Below are positions 1 to 9,246 of a stretch of DNA of 64,000 nt, piece by piece (position 1 is the stretch's first letter; every line of letters begins with the position of its first letter). The notes beneath the pieces were generated by a model. It did no database searches. It saw only the letters and a program-made list of their open reading frames with translations, and was not told the origin of the DNA. The DNA is from Massilia forsythiae (GTDB lineage: Bacteria > Pseudomonadota > Gammaproteobacteria > Burkholderiales > Burkholderiaceae_D): assembly GCF_012849555.1 (NCBI RefSeq), contig NZ_CP051685.1, positions 2,852,001 to 2,916,000 of the forward strand. Direction: 5' to 3'. The position numbers and the translations under genes were made by a program.

Positions 1-69
1 GGACAGCTACACAAAATTTTGAGGCTGCACAATCTAGACTAATCGATCGATCTAATCGGAGTGTTAAAA

Positions 70-2040
70 ATGGCAACGACCTACTACGAAAATATCCAGA
101 AACTGTACGTGGCGTACTTCAACCGCCCGGCAGATCCGTCTGGTCTGGCTTACTGGGAAACCGTGGTCGAGGCGCAGAAGGGCAGCACCACCGCTGTTTC
201 CGCCACGTTCGCCGCTTCGGCCGAATACAAGGCTGCCTACGCCAACATGTCGAACGCAGACATCGTCAACAAGGTCTACCAGAACCTGTTCGGCCGTGCC
301 GCCGAAGCCGAAGGCAAAGCCTACTGGGCCAACCTGCTGGACACCAAGAAGCTGACCGTCGACCAGGTCGTGACCGCCATCGCCGGCGGCGCGCAGACCT
401 CCGACCTGACCGCCTACAACAACAAGGTCAAGGCCGCCATCGCCTTCACCAGCGCCATCGATACCACGGCTGAAATCACCGGCTACAGCGGCGACGCCGC
501 CAACGCCGTCTCGAAGATCTTCATCTCGAGCGTCACCACCGATGCATCGCTGGCGACCGCCGTCACCACCGCCAACCTGAACGCAACCGTCGCCCGCGCC
601 GTGGCCGCCGGCTCGCCGTTCTCGCTGACCTCGGGCCTGACCGTTCTGGATACCGCCAACGCAGCCAAGACCGCATTCCTGGTCACCGCCGATGGCGACA
701 CCGATGCCACCACCTCGGCTACCGATATTTCGATCGCCGCTGCCGTCACCACCGCCATCACCGGCGTCGACGCCCTGGTCGCCGGCGACTACACCGGCTC
801 GACGGTCGGCGTGCGCGCTGCCCTGCTGGCAGACCAGCAAGCCGCCAACAGCACCAAGTTGACCGCCGACCAGAAAGCCCTGACCGACGCCAACACCAAC
901 ATCGCCAAAGTGGCGGGCCTGTCGGCTGCCATGGCTACCCTGGACGCGTCGAACACTGCCGTCACCAACGCCACCACCGCCGACAAGGCAGCGATGGTCG
1001 ACCTGGCTGCCAAGCTGGCCGCCTACAACACCCAGAACGGCGTTGCCGTAACCGTGGCAGCTGACGGCACCGTCGCCGGCCTGATCACCATCAACGCCGA
1101 CACCAAGGCCCTGCAACTGGCATCGGGCGTCACCGAAGCCAAATACCCGGGCATCACCGCGCTGCTGACCTCGAGCACCTCGATGGAAGCCGCCGACGCG
1201 ACCCTGGCCAACGCACAGAAGGCACAAGTCGCTGCGCAGACCGCCGTCGACCGTCTGGACCTGACCGCTGCCGCCCAGGCCGACCTGAAGGACATCGCTG
1301 CCGCGATGACCGTGGTCAAGCTGGACACCGGTGCAACCCCGACCCAGGCACAGATCACCACCGAACTGACCCAGCTGGACGCAGTGCGCAAGTCGACCGC
1401 CGACATCGCCGCTCAATCGGGCGCTACCGATGCACAAAAAGCTGCCGCTACCGCTGCCGCTGCTGCATACGACAAGTTCAACACGCTCGTCAACAAGATG
1501 ATCGCCGACGACGACGCCAACCCGCTGGTCGCTGCCCAGACCTCGGCTACCGCCACCGTCAAGGCCGACAACGATGCGATCGCCGCGCTGACCAAGGCAA
1601 CCGCTACCCTGGATTCCGCCAATGCGACCGCCGCGCAACTGGCTTCGCTGAACGGCCAGGTGAAGGCTGCGCAGGATGCATTCACCTCGCACGACATGCT
1701 GCTGCCGGTCACCCTGGCTACCGGCACTACCGTTGCGACTGCGGGTTCGGACATCTACGTTGCCGGCAAGGTCGACGCAACCATCCTGAACTTCAACCTG
1801 CTGGGCACCGACTCGCTGTACGTCGGTTCGCAGTACACCCTGAACACCGGCAAGCTGACCACCGGCAACAACGCCATCCTTGAAGCTTTCGTTGCCCAGT
1901 CGGGTTCGGACACCACCATCAAGCTGGAAAAGTCGGTGTTCGGTTCGAACACTGCTACGCCGGAAGTCGTCACCATCACCCTGACCGGTGTCGACGCAAC
2001 CAAAGTGCACCTGACCAACGGCATCATTACCGTGTCGTAA
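70..2040 (+). CDS. DUF4214 domain secreted protein, probable type I secretion substrate
   Basis: A 656-aa protein. The first ~110 residues hold two DUF4214-type units, seen as LYVAYFNRPADPSGLAYW and VYQNLFGRAAEAEGKAYW. The middle (about 130-560) is very rich in Ala, Thr and Asp, with long helical and coiled-coil-like stretches. The last ~90 residues turn beta-like and end in a short hydrophobic/Thr tail without Cys. There is no N-terminal signal peptide, and the ABC exporter, HlyD adaptor and TolC-type channel follow directly, so I infer C-terminal-signal type I secretion and a surface or S-layer-like role. No RTX nonapeptides are visible. The ATG at 70 is preferred over GTG at 61 because CGGAG at 57-61 is well spaced for it. 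Codon use is very uniform, as in highly expressed genes. The exact function is unknown. Confidence 0.85.
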   Translation: MATTYYENIQKLYVAYFNRPADPSGLAYWETVVEAQKGSTTAVSATFAASAEYKAAYANMSNADIVNKVYQNLFGRAAEAEGKAYWANLLDTKKLTVDQVVTAIAGGAQTSDLTAYNNKVKAAIAFTSAIDTTAEITGYSGDAANAVSKIFISSVTTDASLATAVTTANLNATVARAVAAGSPFSLTSGLTVLDTANAAKTAFLVTADGDTDATTSATDISIAAAVTTAITGVDALVAGDYTGSTVGVRAALLADQQAANSTKLTADQKALTDANTNIAKVAGLSAAMATLDASNTAVTNATTADKAAMVDLAAKLAAYNTQNGVAVTVAADGTVAGLITINADTKALQLASGVTEAKYPGITALLTSSTSMEAADATLANAQKAQVAAQTAVDRLDLTAAAQADLKDIAAAMTVVKLDTGATPTQAQITTELTQLDAVRKSTADIAAQSGATDAQKAAATAAAAAYDKFNTLVNKMIADDDANPLVAAQTSATATVKADNDAIAALTKATATLDSANATAAQLASLNGQVKAAQDAFTSHDMLLPVTLATGTTVATAGSDIYVAGKVDATILNFNLLGTDSLYVGSQYTLNTGKLTTGNNAILEAFVAQSGSDTTIKLEKSVFGSNTATPEVVTITLTGVDATKVHLTNGIITVS

Positions 2041-2082
2041 TCCAGGTTGGATCACGGGCCGGGTAACCGGCTCGTTCCATCA

Positions 2083-2115
2083 AACCCCGCTGCCGCAAGG
2101 CAGCGGGGTTTTTCT
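2083..2115 (+). terminator. Rho-independent terminator after the DUF4214 gene
   Basis: The perfect stem AACCCCGCTGCC/GGCAGCGGGGTT with a GCAA tetraloop is followed by a T-rich run (TTTTTCTTTT). It lies 40 nt after the stop codon and separates the abundant substrate gene from the exporter genes. Confidence 0.9.
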
Positions 2116-2199
2116 TTTGGGTAAACGTTTGAATGACCAATAGCGCCATAGCTCTGGTCAACCCGTCAATGTGACCACGGCACCACTCGTTGTTTGAAA

Positions 2200-2221
2200 A
2201 AATGTGACCCACATCACATTT
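2200..2221. promoter_or_regulatory. CRP-type palindrome upstream of the exporter operon
   Basis: AAATGTGACCCACATCACATTT contains TGTGA-N6-TCACA with matching flanks, almost the full E. coli CRP consensus. It lies 72 nt before the exporter ATG. A lone TGTGA half site sits at 2170-2174, and an AT-rich -10-like TAGATAAT lies at 2234-2241. That a CRP/FNR-family regulator binds here is inference. Confidence 0.6.
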
Positions 2222-2292
2222 TTGGATCGATCTGATAGATAATTGGTCTCATAAATTTCTTTGAATCATTACGCACGGGCCTGCCAGGTTCC

Positions 2293-4113
2293 ATGTCCCC
2301 ACATATGAAAAAACTGCTGGAAAAGAAGAGCGAAATCGAGCTGGTGCTGAGGTCGTTCAAGAGCACGTTCTTCACGGTCGGCGCCTTCAGCGCGATCGTC
2401 AACCTGCTGATGCTGGCGCCGTCGCTGTACATGCTGCAGGTGTACGACCGTGTGCTGGGCAGCCGCAACGAGATCACGCTGCTGATGCTGACCCTGCTCA
2501 TCGTCGGCGCCTACCTGTTCATGGGCGGCCTCGAACTGATCCGCTCGTTCGTGCTGGTGCGCGTCGGCGCCCAGTTCGACATGAAGATGAACAAGCGCGT
2601 CTACACCGCCGCCTTCGAGCACAACCTGAAGCAGGCAGGCGGCAATGCCGGCCAGGCGCTGGCCGACCTCACCAACATCCGCCAGTTCCTCACCGGCAGT
2701 GCGCTGTTCGCGTTTTTCGACGCGCCCTGGTTCCCGATCTACCTGATCGTGATCTTTGCGTTCGAGCCGGTGCTGGGCTTGTTCGCGCTGGCCGGCACGG
2801 TCATCCTGATCATCCTGGCAGTGGTCAACGAACGCGTCACCAAGGAACCGCTGGCGGAAGCGAACTCGATGTCGATCCAGGCCAACACCCTGGCCACCAA
2901 CAACCTGCGCAACGCCGAAGTCATCGAATCGATGGGCATGCTGCCCAGCCTGATGGCACGCTGGTTCAAGTTGCACGGCAAATTCCTCAGTCTGCAGGCG
3001 GACGCCAGCCAGAAGGCCGGCCTGATCGGCGCCGTGACCAAGTTCGTGCAGGTGTCGATGCAATCGCTGGTGCTGGGCCTGGGCGCGCTGCTGGTGCTGG
3101 ACAACAAGATCACCCCGGGCATGATGATCGCCGCCTCCATCCTGCTGGGCCGCACCCTGCAACCGGTGCAGCAGGTGATCTCGGTGTGGAAGAGCGTCAG
3201 CGGCGTGCGCAGCTCGTACGACCGCCTCACCGCGCTGCTGGAAGCGAATCCGGTGCGCGAAGCCGGCATGGCGCTGCCGGCGCCGCAGGGCGGCATCGCG
3301 CTGGACGGCGTGACCGCCGCGCCGCCGGGCGTCAAGACGCCGGTGGTCAAGGGCGTGTCGTTCGCGATCGCGCCGGGTGAAGTGCTGGGCGTGCTCGGCC
3401 CGAGCGGTTCCGGCAAGTCGACCCTGGCGCGCCTGCTGGTGGGCGTGTGGCCGGCGATGATCGGCAAGGTGCGCCTGGACGGCGCCGACATCTACCAGTG
3501 GAGCAAGGCCGAGCTGGGCCCGCACGTGGGTTACCTGCCACAGGACATCGAACTGTTCGCCGGCACCATCAGCGAGAACATCGCCCGCTTCGGCGAGGTC
3601 GACGCCGACAAGGTGGTGCAGGCGGCCAAGCGCGCCGGCGTGCACGAGATGATCCTGCAATTCCCGCAAGGCTACGACACCGCGCTGGGCGACGGCGGCG
3701 CCGGCCTGTCGGGCGGTCAGAAGCAGCGCATCGGCCTGGCGCGCGCCATGTACGGCGACCCGGCGTTGCTGGTGCTGGACGAACCCAACTCGAACCTGGA
3801 CGACATCGGCGAACAGGCCTTGTTGAATGCGGTAATGGAACTGCGCCAGCGCGGCAAGACCATCGTCATGATCACGCACCGCCCGAACGTGGTGCAGGTC
3901 ACCACCCGCCTGCTGCTGATGCGCGAGGGCGCGGTCCATATGTTTGGCCCGAGCAACCAGGTGCTGGCGGCGCTGCAGGAAGCCAACAAGAAAGCGCTGG
4001 AAGCGCAGGCCGCGCAGCAGGCTGCGGCCCAGCAGGCCCAGGCGCAAGCCCAGGCGGCCGCCCAGCGCGCGGCAGCCGCGGCCGCTGGCGCCACTACCGG
4101 AGAAACGAACTGA
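2293..4113 (+). CDS. Type I secretion system permease/ATPase (PrtD/HlyB-like ABC exporter)
   Basis: A 606-aa fused ABC exporter. The N-terminal half carries the transmembrane segments (for example around residues 35-80 and 145-185). The C-terminal nucleotide-binding domain has Walker A GPSGSGKST near residue 369, signature LSGGQKQR near 472 and Walker B LLVLDEP near 493. There is no N-terminal C39 peptidase-like domain, so it belongs with the PrtD/AprD type rather than bacteriocin exporters. The last ~45 residues are an unusual Ala/Gln-rich tail. It presumably energises export of the DUF4214 protein. ATG at 2293 is used; the in-frame ATG at 2305 is an alternative. The stop overlaps the next start (TGATG), so translation is coupled to the adaptor. 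Confidence 0.93.
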   Translation: MSPHMKKLLEKKSEIELVLRSFKSTFFTVGAFSAIVNLLMLAPSLYMLQVYDRVLGSRNEITLLMLTLLIVGAYLFMGGLELIRSFVLVRVGAQFDMKMNKRVYTAAFEHNLKQAGGNAGQALADLTNIRQFLTGSALFAFFDAPWFPIYLIVIFAFEPVLGLFALAGTVILIILAVVNERVTKEPLAEANSMSIQANTLATNNLRNAEVIESMGMLPSLMARWFKLHGKFLSLQADASQKAGLIGAVTKFVQVSMQSLVLGLGALLVLDNKITPGMMIAASILLGRTLQPVQQVISVWKSVSGVRSSYDRLTALLEANPVREAGMALPAPQGGIALDGVTAAPPGVKTPVVKGVSFAIAPGEVLGVLGPSGSGKSTLARLLVGVWPAMIGKVRLDGADIYQWSKAELGPHVGYLPQDIELFAGTISENIARFGEVDADKVVQAAKRAGVHEMILQFPQGYDTALGDGGAGLSGGQKQRIGLARAMYGDPALLVLDEPNSNLDDIGEQALLNAVMELRQRGKTIVMITHRPNVVQVTTRLLLMREGAVHMFGPSNQVLAALQEANKKALEAQAAQQAAAQQAQAQAQAAAQRAAAAAAGATTGETN

Positions 4114-5465
4114 TGAAACTGATAACCACCAAGGCGCAGGACGTCGTCTCGCACGATGTCGCGCCGCTCGAAGTGAATACCGATGCGCGCAGCTATGCGC
4201 GCATGGGATGGCTGATCGTGCTGCTGGGCGTCGGCGGTTTCCTGCTGTGGGCGTTGCTGGCGCCGCTCGACAAGGGCGTGCCGATGGGCGGCACCGTGGC
4301 CAAGGAATCGAACCGCCAGGCAGTGCAGCACCAGTCCGGCGGCACCATCCAGCAGATCCTGGTGCGCGACGGCGACGTGGTCAAGGCCGGCCAGGTGCTG
4401 GTGCGCATGAACCCGATCGTCGCCAGGTCCGCGGTCGAGATGACCGACAGCCAGTACCTGAGCGCGCGCGCCACCGAAGCGCGCCTGATGGCCGAACGCG
4501 ACGGCGCCAGGAGCATCAAGTTCCCGGCCGAGCTGGAACAGCGCCGCAACGAGCCGCGCGCGGCCGAGATGATGAGCCTGCAGACGGGGCTGCTGGCGTC
4601 GCGCCAGGCGTCGCTGCAGAACGAACTGGGCGGCGTGGACGAAAGCATCGCCGGCCTGAAGGTCCAGATCAAGGGCTTGCAGGAGTCGCGTGACAGCAAG
4701 AAGGAACAGGTCAACATCCTCAAGGAGCAGTTGTCCGGCATGCGCGACCTGGCCAAGGAAGGCTACATCGCGCGCAACCGCCTGCTCGACCTGGAGCGTA
4801 CCTTCGCCCAGCTGAGCGGCTCGATTTCGGAAGACATCGGCAACATCGGCCGCGCCCAGCGCCAGGTGACCGAGCTGACCCTGCGCAAGTCGCAGCGCGT
4901 GCAGGACTACCAGAAGGAAGTGCGCACCCAGCTGACCGACGTGCAGCGCGAGGCCGAGGCCCAGCAGGCACGCCTGCAGGCGCAGAACTTCGAACTGTCC
5001 AACGTCGAGGTGAAGTCGCCGGCCGACGGCACCGTGGTCGGCCTGGCGGTGTTTACCCCGGGCGGCGTGGTGCCAGCCGGCTTCAAGATGATGGACATCG
5101 TGCCGAGCGACGACCCGCTGGTGGTCGAGGGCCAGCTGCCGGTGAACCTGATCGACCGCGTGCATCCGGGCCTGAAGACCGAGCTGATCTTCTCGGCGTT
5201 CAACGCCAACCGCACCCCGCACATTCCGGGCGTGGTGGAGCAGGTCGCGGCCGACCGCACGGTCGACGAGCGCACCGGCGCCTCCTTCTATAAAGTACGC
5301 GTGAAGGTGACGCCGGAAGGCCAGAAGATGGTCGCCTCCCACAAGATGGACATCCGCTCCGGCATGCCGGTGGAGCTGTTCGTCAAGACCGGCGAGCGCA
5401 CCATGATGAATTACCTGCTCAAGCCGGTGCTCGACCGCGCCCGTTCGTCGCTGAGCGAGGAGTGA
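4113..5465 (+). CDS. HlyD-family type I secretion membrane fusion protein
   Basis: A 450-aa periplasmic adaptor with one N-terminal transmembrane helix (about residues 27-47, MGWLIVLLGVGGFLLWALLA). A biotinyl-lipoyl-like half follows (GGTIQQILVRDGDVVKAGQVLVRM split around a long coiled coil, residues ~110-290), then a C-terminal beta-barrel region. It should link the ABC exporter in the inner membrane to the TolC-type channel. The start overlaps the previous stop by 1 nt and has GGAG at 4099-4102. The stop is 2 nt before the chosen start of the TolC gene, giving a compact three-gene exporter operon. Confidence 0.93.
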   Translation: MKLITTKAQDVVSHDVAPLEVNTDARSYARMGWLIVLLGVGGFLLWALLAPLDKGVPMGGTVAKESNRQAVQHQSGGTIQQILVRDGDVVKAGQVLVRMNPIVARSAVEMTDSQYLSARATEARLMAERDGARSIKFPAELEQRRNEPRAAEMMSLQTGLLASRQASLQNELGGVDESIAGLKVQIKGLQESRDSKKEQVNILKEQLSGMRDLAKEGYIARNRLLDLERTFAQLSGSISEDIGNIGRAQRQVTELTLRKSQRVQDYQKEVRTQLTDVQREAEAQQARLQAQNFELSNVEVKSPADGTVVGLAVFTPGGVVPAGFKMMDIVPSDDPLVVEGQLPVNLIDRVHPGLKTELIFSAFNANRTPHIPGVVEQVAADRTVDERTGASFYKVRVKVTPEGQKMVASHKMDIRSGMPVELFVKTGERTMMNYLLKPVLDRARSSLSEE

Positions 5466-5467
5466 AC

Positions 5468-6868
5468 GTGGCACGCAACGAGGATATCAAGGTGGCAAAC
5501 CGAAATCGATGCGTACGCGGTGGCGCGCTGCGCCGCGCCGCGCTGGCCCTGGCGGCGGGCGCCGTCGCACTGGCCGCCGGCCAGGCCGGCGCGGTGACGC
5601 TGCAGCAGGCCTACCAGGCGGCACTGAAGAACGACCCGACCTATCGCGTCAGCTTCTACGACAAGGAAGCGGCCAAGGAAAACGCGATCATCGGCCGTTC
5701 CTACCTGCTGCCGAGCGTGTCGGGCAGCTATTCGTCCAGCCGCAACGTGGCCGACGTCGATGCGCTGCAGAGCCTGGGCGGTGGCCTCTACGGCCGCACC
5801 CTGACCCATCCGCACTACATCAGCCGCTCATCGATCGTGCAGCTGCGCCAGCCCATCCTGAACCTGGACGGCGTGGCGCGTTACCGCCAGGGCAAGGTGC
5901 AGGCCAGGCAGGGCGAGGCCGCGTTCGAGGCCGGCACCGACGAGGTCGCGGTGCGCGTGGTCAGCGCTTACATGGATGCGCTGTTCGCCGAGGACCAGAT
6001 CGCGCTGTCGCGGGTTTCGCGCGACATGTACCGCGAAATGATGAAGGTGAACGACCGCCTGTTCGAAAAGGGCGAGGGCACCAAGACCGACACGCTGGAA
6101 ACCCAGGCGCGCCTGGACCTGGCCGAGGCGCAGCTGGTCGAGGCGCAGGACAATGCCGTGGCCGCGCGCGAGACCCTGGCCGGCATCATCGGCATGGATC
6201 CGGGCAACCTCGACAAGCTGGGCAACGGCTTCCGTCCGCTCACCATTACCCCCGGCACCTTCGAGGAGTGGGAAAAGATCGCGCTCGCGAAGAATCCAGC
6301 GCTGGCGGCGGGGCGCCTGGCGGTGGAAAACGCACGCCTGGACATCGACCGCAACCGCGCCGGCCATTATCCGCGGGTGGACTTCGTCGCCGCCTACAGC
6401 AAGGGCGACGCGGAATCGATCAATACCTACACGCAGAACACGGTGAACCGCACGATCGGCGTACAGGTCAACATCCCGATCTACCAGGGCGGCGCGATCA
6501 GCGCGACCACGCGCCAGGCTGCCGCCACCTACGGGCGCGCCCAGTCCGATCTCGACGCCCGCACCAACCAGGTACTGGTCGAACTGCGCAAGGCCCACAG
6601 CCTGGTGCAGTCGAGCGTGCGCAAGATCTCGGCGCTGGAAAAGGCGGTCGGCTCCGGCAAGCTCTTGATGACCGCCACCGAACAGAGCATCAAGGGCGGC
6701 GTGCGCATCAACCTCGACCTGCTCAACGCCCAGCAGCAACTGTACACCAGCCAGCGCGACCTGGCCCAGGCGCGCTATTCCTATCTGATCGGCCTGCTGC
6801 GCCTGCGCGCCGCCGCCGGCACGCTGGACGACGGCAGCGTGCGCGAGGTCGCCGCCTTCCTGCGTTGA
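5468..6868 (+). CDS. TolC family outer membrane channel protein
   Basis: An approximately 466-aa outer membrane efflux protein and third component of the exporter. A signal peptide ends near AAGQAGA, and the mature part starts VTLQQAYQAALKNDPTYR, typical of TolC. Two OEP repeats follow, rich in helical heptads (for example TLETQARLDLAEAQLVEAQ). Three GTG codons are possible starts (5462, 5468, 5492). I prefer 5468 because GAGGAG at 5457-5462 is then spaced 5 nt; 5462 would overlap the adaptor stop. A strong hairpin terminator follows. Confidence 0.92.
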   Translation: MARNEDIKVANRNRCVRGGALRRAALALAAGAVALAAGQAGAVTLQQAYQAALKNDPTYRVSFYDKEAAKENAIIGRSYLLPSVSGSYSSSRNVADVDALQSLGGGLYGRTLTHPHYISRSSIVQLRQPILNLDGVARYRQGKVQARQGEAAFEAGTDEVAVRVVSAYMDALFAEDQIALSRVSRDMYREMMKVNDRLFEKGEGTKTDTLETQARLDLAEAQLVEAQDNAVAARETLAGIIGMDPGNLDKLGNGFRPLTITPGTFEEWEKIALAKNPALAAGRLAVENARLDIDRNRAGHYPRVDFVAAYSKGDAESINTYTQNTVNRTIGVQVNIPIYQGGAISATTRQAAATYGRAQSDLDARTNQVLVELRKAHSLVQSSVRKISALEKAVGSGKLLMTATEQSIKGGVRINLDLLNAQQQLYTSQRDLAQARYSYLIGLLRLRAAAGTLDDGSVREVAAFLR

Positions 6869-6889
6869 CAGGACCGGGGCGGCGGCATG

Positions 6890-6918
6890 AAAAAAGGCAG
6901 CCTCGGCTGCCTTTTTTT
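6890..6918. terminator. Bidirectional terminator between TolC gene and trhO
   Basis: AAAAAAGGCAGC-CTCG-GCTGCCTTTTTTT has a GC stem flanked by A on one side and T on the other. It can therefore end both the rightward exporter transcript and the leftward trhO transcript, whose stop is about 30 nt away. Confidence 0.88.
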
Positions 6919-6946
6919 CGCGCTTGTGCCGGCCGCGCCCGGAAGG

Positions 6947-7813
6947 TTACGGTGCCACCGCGGCGTCGATCGCCGGCGCCTCTGCCCTGGAAGCGGCGCA
7001 TTGCGGGCAGGACAGGCCCACCACGTATTCGGGCGCCAGCTGCTGGCGCGGCGTGACCACCGCGCGGCAGGCGAAGCATTGCACGGTCTCGGTCGGCTCC
7101 AGTTTCGGATTCAGGGCGGTGCGGTAGTCGAACACGAAGCAGTCGCCCGTGTAGTGATCGCCGCCGACGTCCTCGAAGTACTTCAGGATGCCGCCGTCGA
7201 GCTGGTAGACGCGCTCGTAGCCGATGTTCTGCATGTGGATCGCGGCTTTTTCGCAACGGATGCCGCCGGTGCAGAAGGTCACCACGGTCTTGCCCTGCAA
7301 CGTGTCCTTGTGCCGCGCCACCACGTCCGGGAATTCGCTGAACTTGTCGATGCGGTAGTCGAGCGTGTTGTCGAAGGTGCCGACGTCGACTTCGAAGGCG
7401 TTGCGGGTTTCCATCATCACCACCGGCACGCCCTCGTCGTCGTGGCCCTGGTCGAGCCAGCGCTTGAGCGTCTTCGGATCGACCGATGGCGCGCGCCCGA
7501 GTTCCGGCTGGATCAGGGGCATGCGCATCGTGATGATTTCCTTCTTGATGCGCACCAGCATGCGCCGATGCGACTGCTCGTTCGACAGGCTTTCCTTCCA
7601 TTCCAGGTCGGCCAGGCGGGCATCGCTGCGCACCCAGTCCAGGTAGCGGTCGATCCGTTCGCGGGTGCCGGACACGAATATGTTGATGCCTTCCGGCGTC
7701 AGCAGCACCGTGCCCTTGAGATCGAGCTCGTTGCACAGTGCCTGGTACTGCGGGCGCAGCGTTTCCAGGTTGTCGAGGGTGACGAATTTGTAGGCGGCGA
7801 TGTTGACGTACAT
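6947..7813 (-). CDS. trhO: tRNA uridine(34) hydroxylase TrhO (YceA, rhodanese-like)
   Basis: A 288-aa protein matching the TrhO/YceA family, which hydroxylates U34 of certain tRNAs (5-hydroxyuridine, precursor of cmo5U/mo5U). An N-terminal acylphosphatase-like part (residues 1-95, with [16 protein letters not shown]) is followed by a rhodanese domain with the reactive-Cys loop [11 protein letters not shown] near residue 180. The C-terminal tail carries two Cys pairs (CFAC and CPQC). Translation can be read open upstream to 7963, but family length and the start [10 protein letters not shown] point to ATG at 7813. It is divergent from the acyltransferase gene. Confidence 0.93.
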   Translation of the reverse strand: MYVNIAAYKFVTLDNLETLRPQYQALCNELDLKGTVLLTPEGINIFVSGTRERIDRYLDWVRSDARLADLEWKESLSNEQSHRRMLVRIKKEIITMRMPLIQPELGRAPSVDPKTLKRWLDQGHDDEGVPVVMMETRNAFEVDVGTFDNTLDYRIDKFSEFPDVVARHKDTLQGKTVVTFCTGGIRCEKAAIHMQNIGYERVYQLDGGILKYFEDVGGDHYTGDCFVFDYRTALNPKLEPTETVQCFACRAVVTPRQQLAPEYVVGLSCPQCAASRAEAPAIDAAVAP

Positions 7814-7961
7814 GGTAATGACCAGGGAGATCGGGATGAACCGGCTATTATAAAGCAGGGTTCGGGGCGGGGACAGTACCGGCGGACGGGGCGAAAAATG
7901 TCGCCAGGGTTGCTGCTTTTGCATCAGAATGTGTTGTATGTTGCCATCGAGTGGGGCACTC

Positions 7962-9116
7962 ATGCGTTCGATGAACCTGCGTTACCAGCCGCGTGTCGAC
8001 CAGTTGCGCTGGCTGGCCGCCACCCTGGTCTTCCTGTACCACTTCCAGCTCGAATACCGTGGACTGGGCGGTGCGGCGCTGGCCACTCCCTGGGCCGGCA
8101 TCGTTACCGAAGGGCATACCGGCGTCGGCCTGTTCTTCACCTTGTCCGGCTTCCTGTTCATGCGGATCGCGCAGCACAACGACGGCGTGCTGCGCTACGG
8201 CGACTACCTGCGCAACCGCTTGCTGCGCATCGCGCCGCTGTTCCTGACCATCTTCCTGGTGGCGACGTCGATCGGACGCGACGATTTCCAGCCGCAAGAC
8301 CTGCTGTACCTGCTGGCGACCAACCTCGGCCACGCGCCGACGTCCGCCACGGTGGTCACCGGCGCGGCCTGGACCATTTCCCTGGAATGCCTGTTCTACC
8401 TGCTGTTTCCCTTCCTGGCGCGTTTCACGCTCGAACGCGGCGCGCGCTACCTGCTGCAATGGCTGGCGCTGATGGCGTTCTTCAAGCTGGCCGCGTACGG
8501 CGTCAACCGCAACAGTACCCTGATGTATTTTTGCACCTTCATCGGCCGCTTCGACCAGTTCCTGGCCGGCATGCTGGCGGCCATGCTGTACCGGCGCCAT
8601 CGCGCCGGCCTGCACCGCCACGCACCCTGGCTGCTGGCGCCGGCGGCGGCGCTGGTGATTGCCGGCAGCGCCGCGCTGCACCGCTTCGCGCCGTTCGGCG
8701 GCAGTCCGGCGGCGCCGCTCTGGATCTTCTGGTCGCTGTTCGAAAGCTTCGGCTGGGCCTGGTTTATCCTGGCCTGGGCCGCCTTCGAGCCGCGCCTGCC
8801 GCGACCGCTCGAGCGCATGCTGTGCCACGGCGGCAAGGTGAGCTTTTCGTTTTATCTGCTGCACATGGGCATGCTGCATCTGCTGGCCGAGCATGTCGGC
8901 CTGGTGCGTCCCAGCGGTATCGGCTGGATCGACGCTGCCGTCATGGTCGCGCTGGCCTACGGCGCTTCCTGGGCGCTGGCGACGCTGAGCTACCACACGA
9001 TCGAAGAGCCGTTCCTGCGCCTGCGGCGGCGTTACGGTCCCGCCAGGGCGGCGGCGCCGCCAACGCTGGACGAAGTGCGCCCGAGGATGCAGGCGGGGAT
9101 ACGGAAATGGCATTGA
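7962..9116 (+). CDS. Acyltransferase family 3 protein (OafA/YrhL-like)
   Basis: An approximately 384-aa integral membrane protein with the acyltransferase-3 signature [18 protein letters not shown] near the N terminus and about ten hydrophobic segments. Such enzymes move acetyl or other acyl groups onto surface glycans, O-antigen or exopolysaccharide. The substrate cannot be told from sequence. The nearby LPS genes (beyond dnaE) suggest an envelope target. ATG at 7962 has a purine-rich GTGGGG a few nt upstream; ATG at 7971 is an alternative. Confidence 0.85.
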   Translation: MRSMNLRYQPRVDQLRWLAATLVFLYHFQLEYRGLGGAALATPWAGIVTEGHTGVGLFFTLSGFLFMRIAQHNDGVLRYGDYLRNRLLRIAPLFLTIFLVATSIGRDDFQPQDLLYLLATNLGHAPTSATVVTGAAWTISLECLFYLLFPFLARFTLERGARYLLQWLALMAFFKLAAYGVNRNSTLMYFCTFIGRFDQFLAGMLAAMLYRRHRAGLHRHAPWLLAPAAALVIAGSAALHRFAPFGGSPAAPLWIFWSLFESFGWAWFILAWAAFEPRLPRPLERMLCHGGKVSFSFYLLHMGMLHLLAEHVGLVRPSGIGWIDAAVMVALAYGASWALATLSYHTIEEPFLRLRRRYGPARAAAPPTLDEVRPRMQAGIRKWH

Positions 9117-9246
9117 AACAGTCGAGCGTCGCCGGGAACTGTCAAGCAGGACCATGCCGATGGGCGGTTGGTAAAGCCGCCACACCCGGCGGCGCCGGGC
9201 CAGGCCGGCGTTCACGGGCGCGGCCCCGGCTTGGTAGAATGCCGGC

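Noticed and set aside
70..2040. RTX toxin
   Set aside because: No GGxGxDxUx nonapeptide repeats are present despite the type I exporter.
64..2055. A 663-aa open frame opposite the DUF4214 gene
   Set aside because: It is Gly/Arg/Val-rich without domains and mirrors the GC-rich codon pattern of the real gene, which has a ribosome site and matching terminator.
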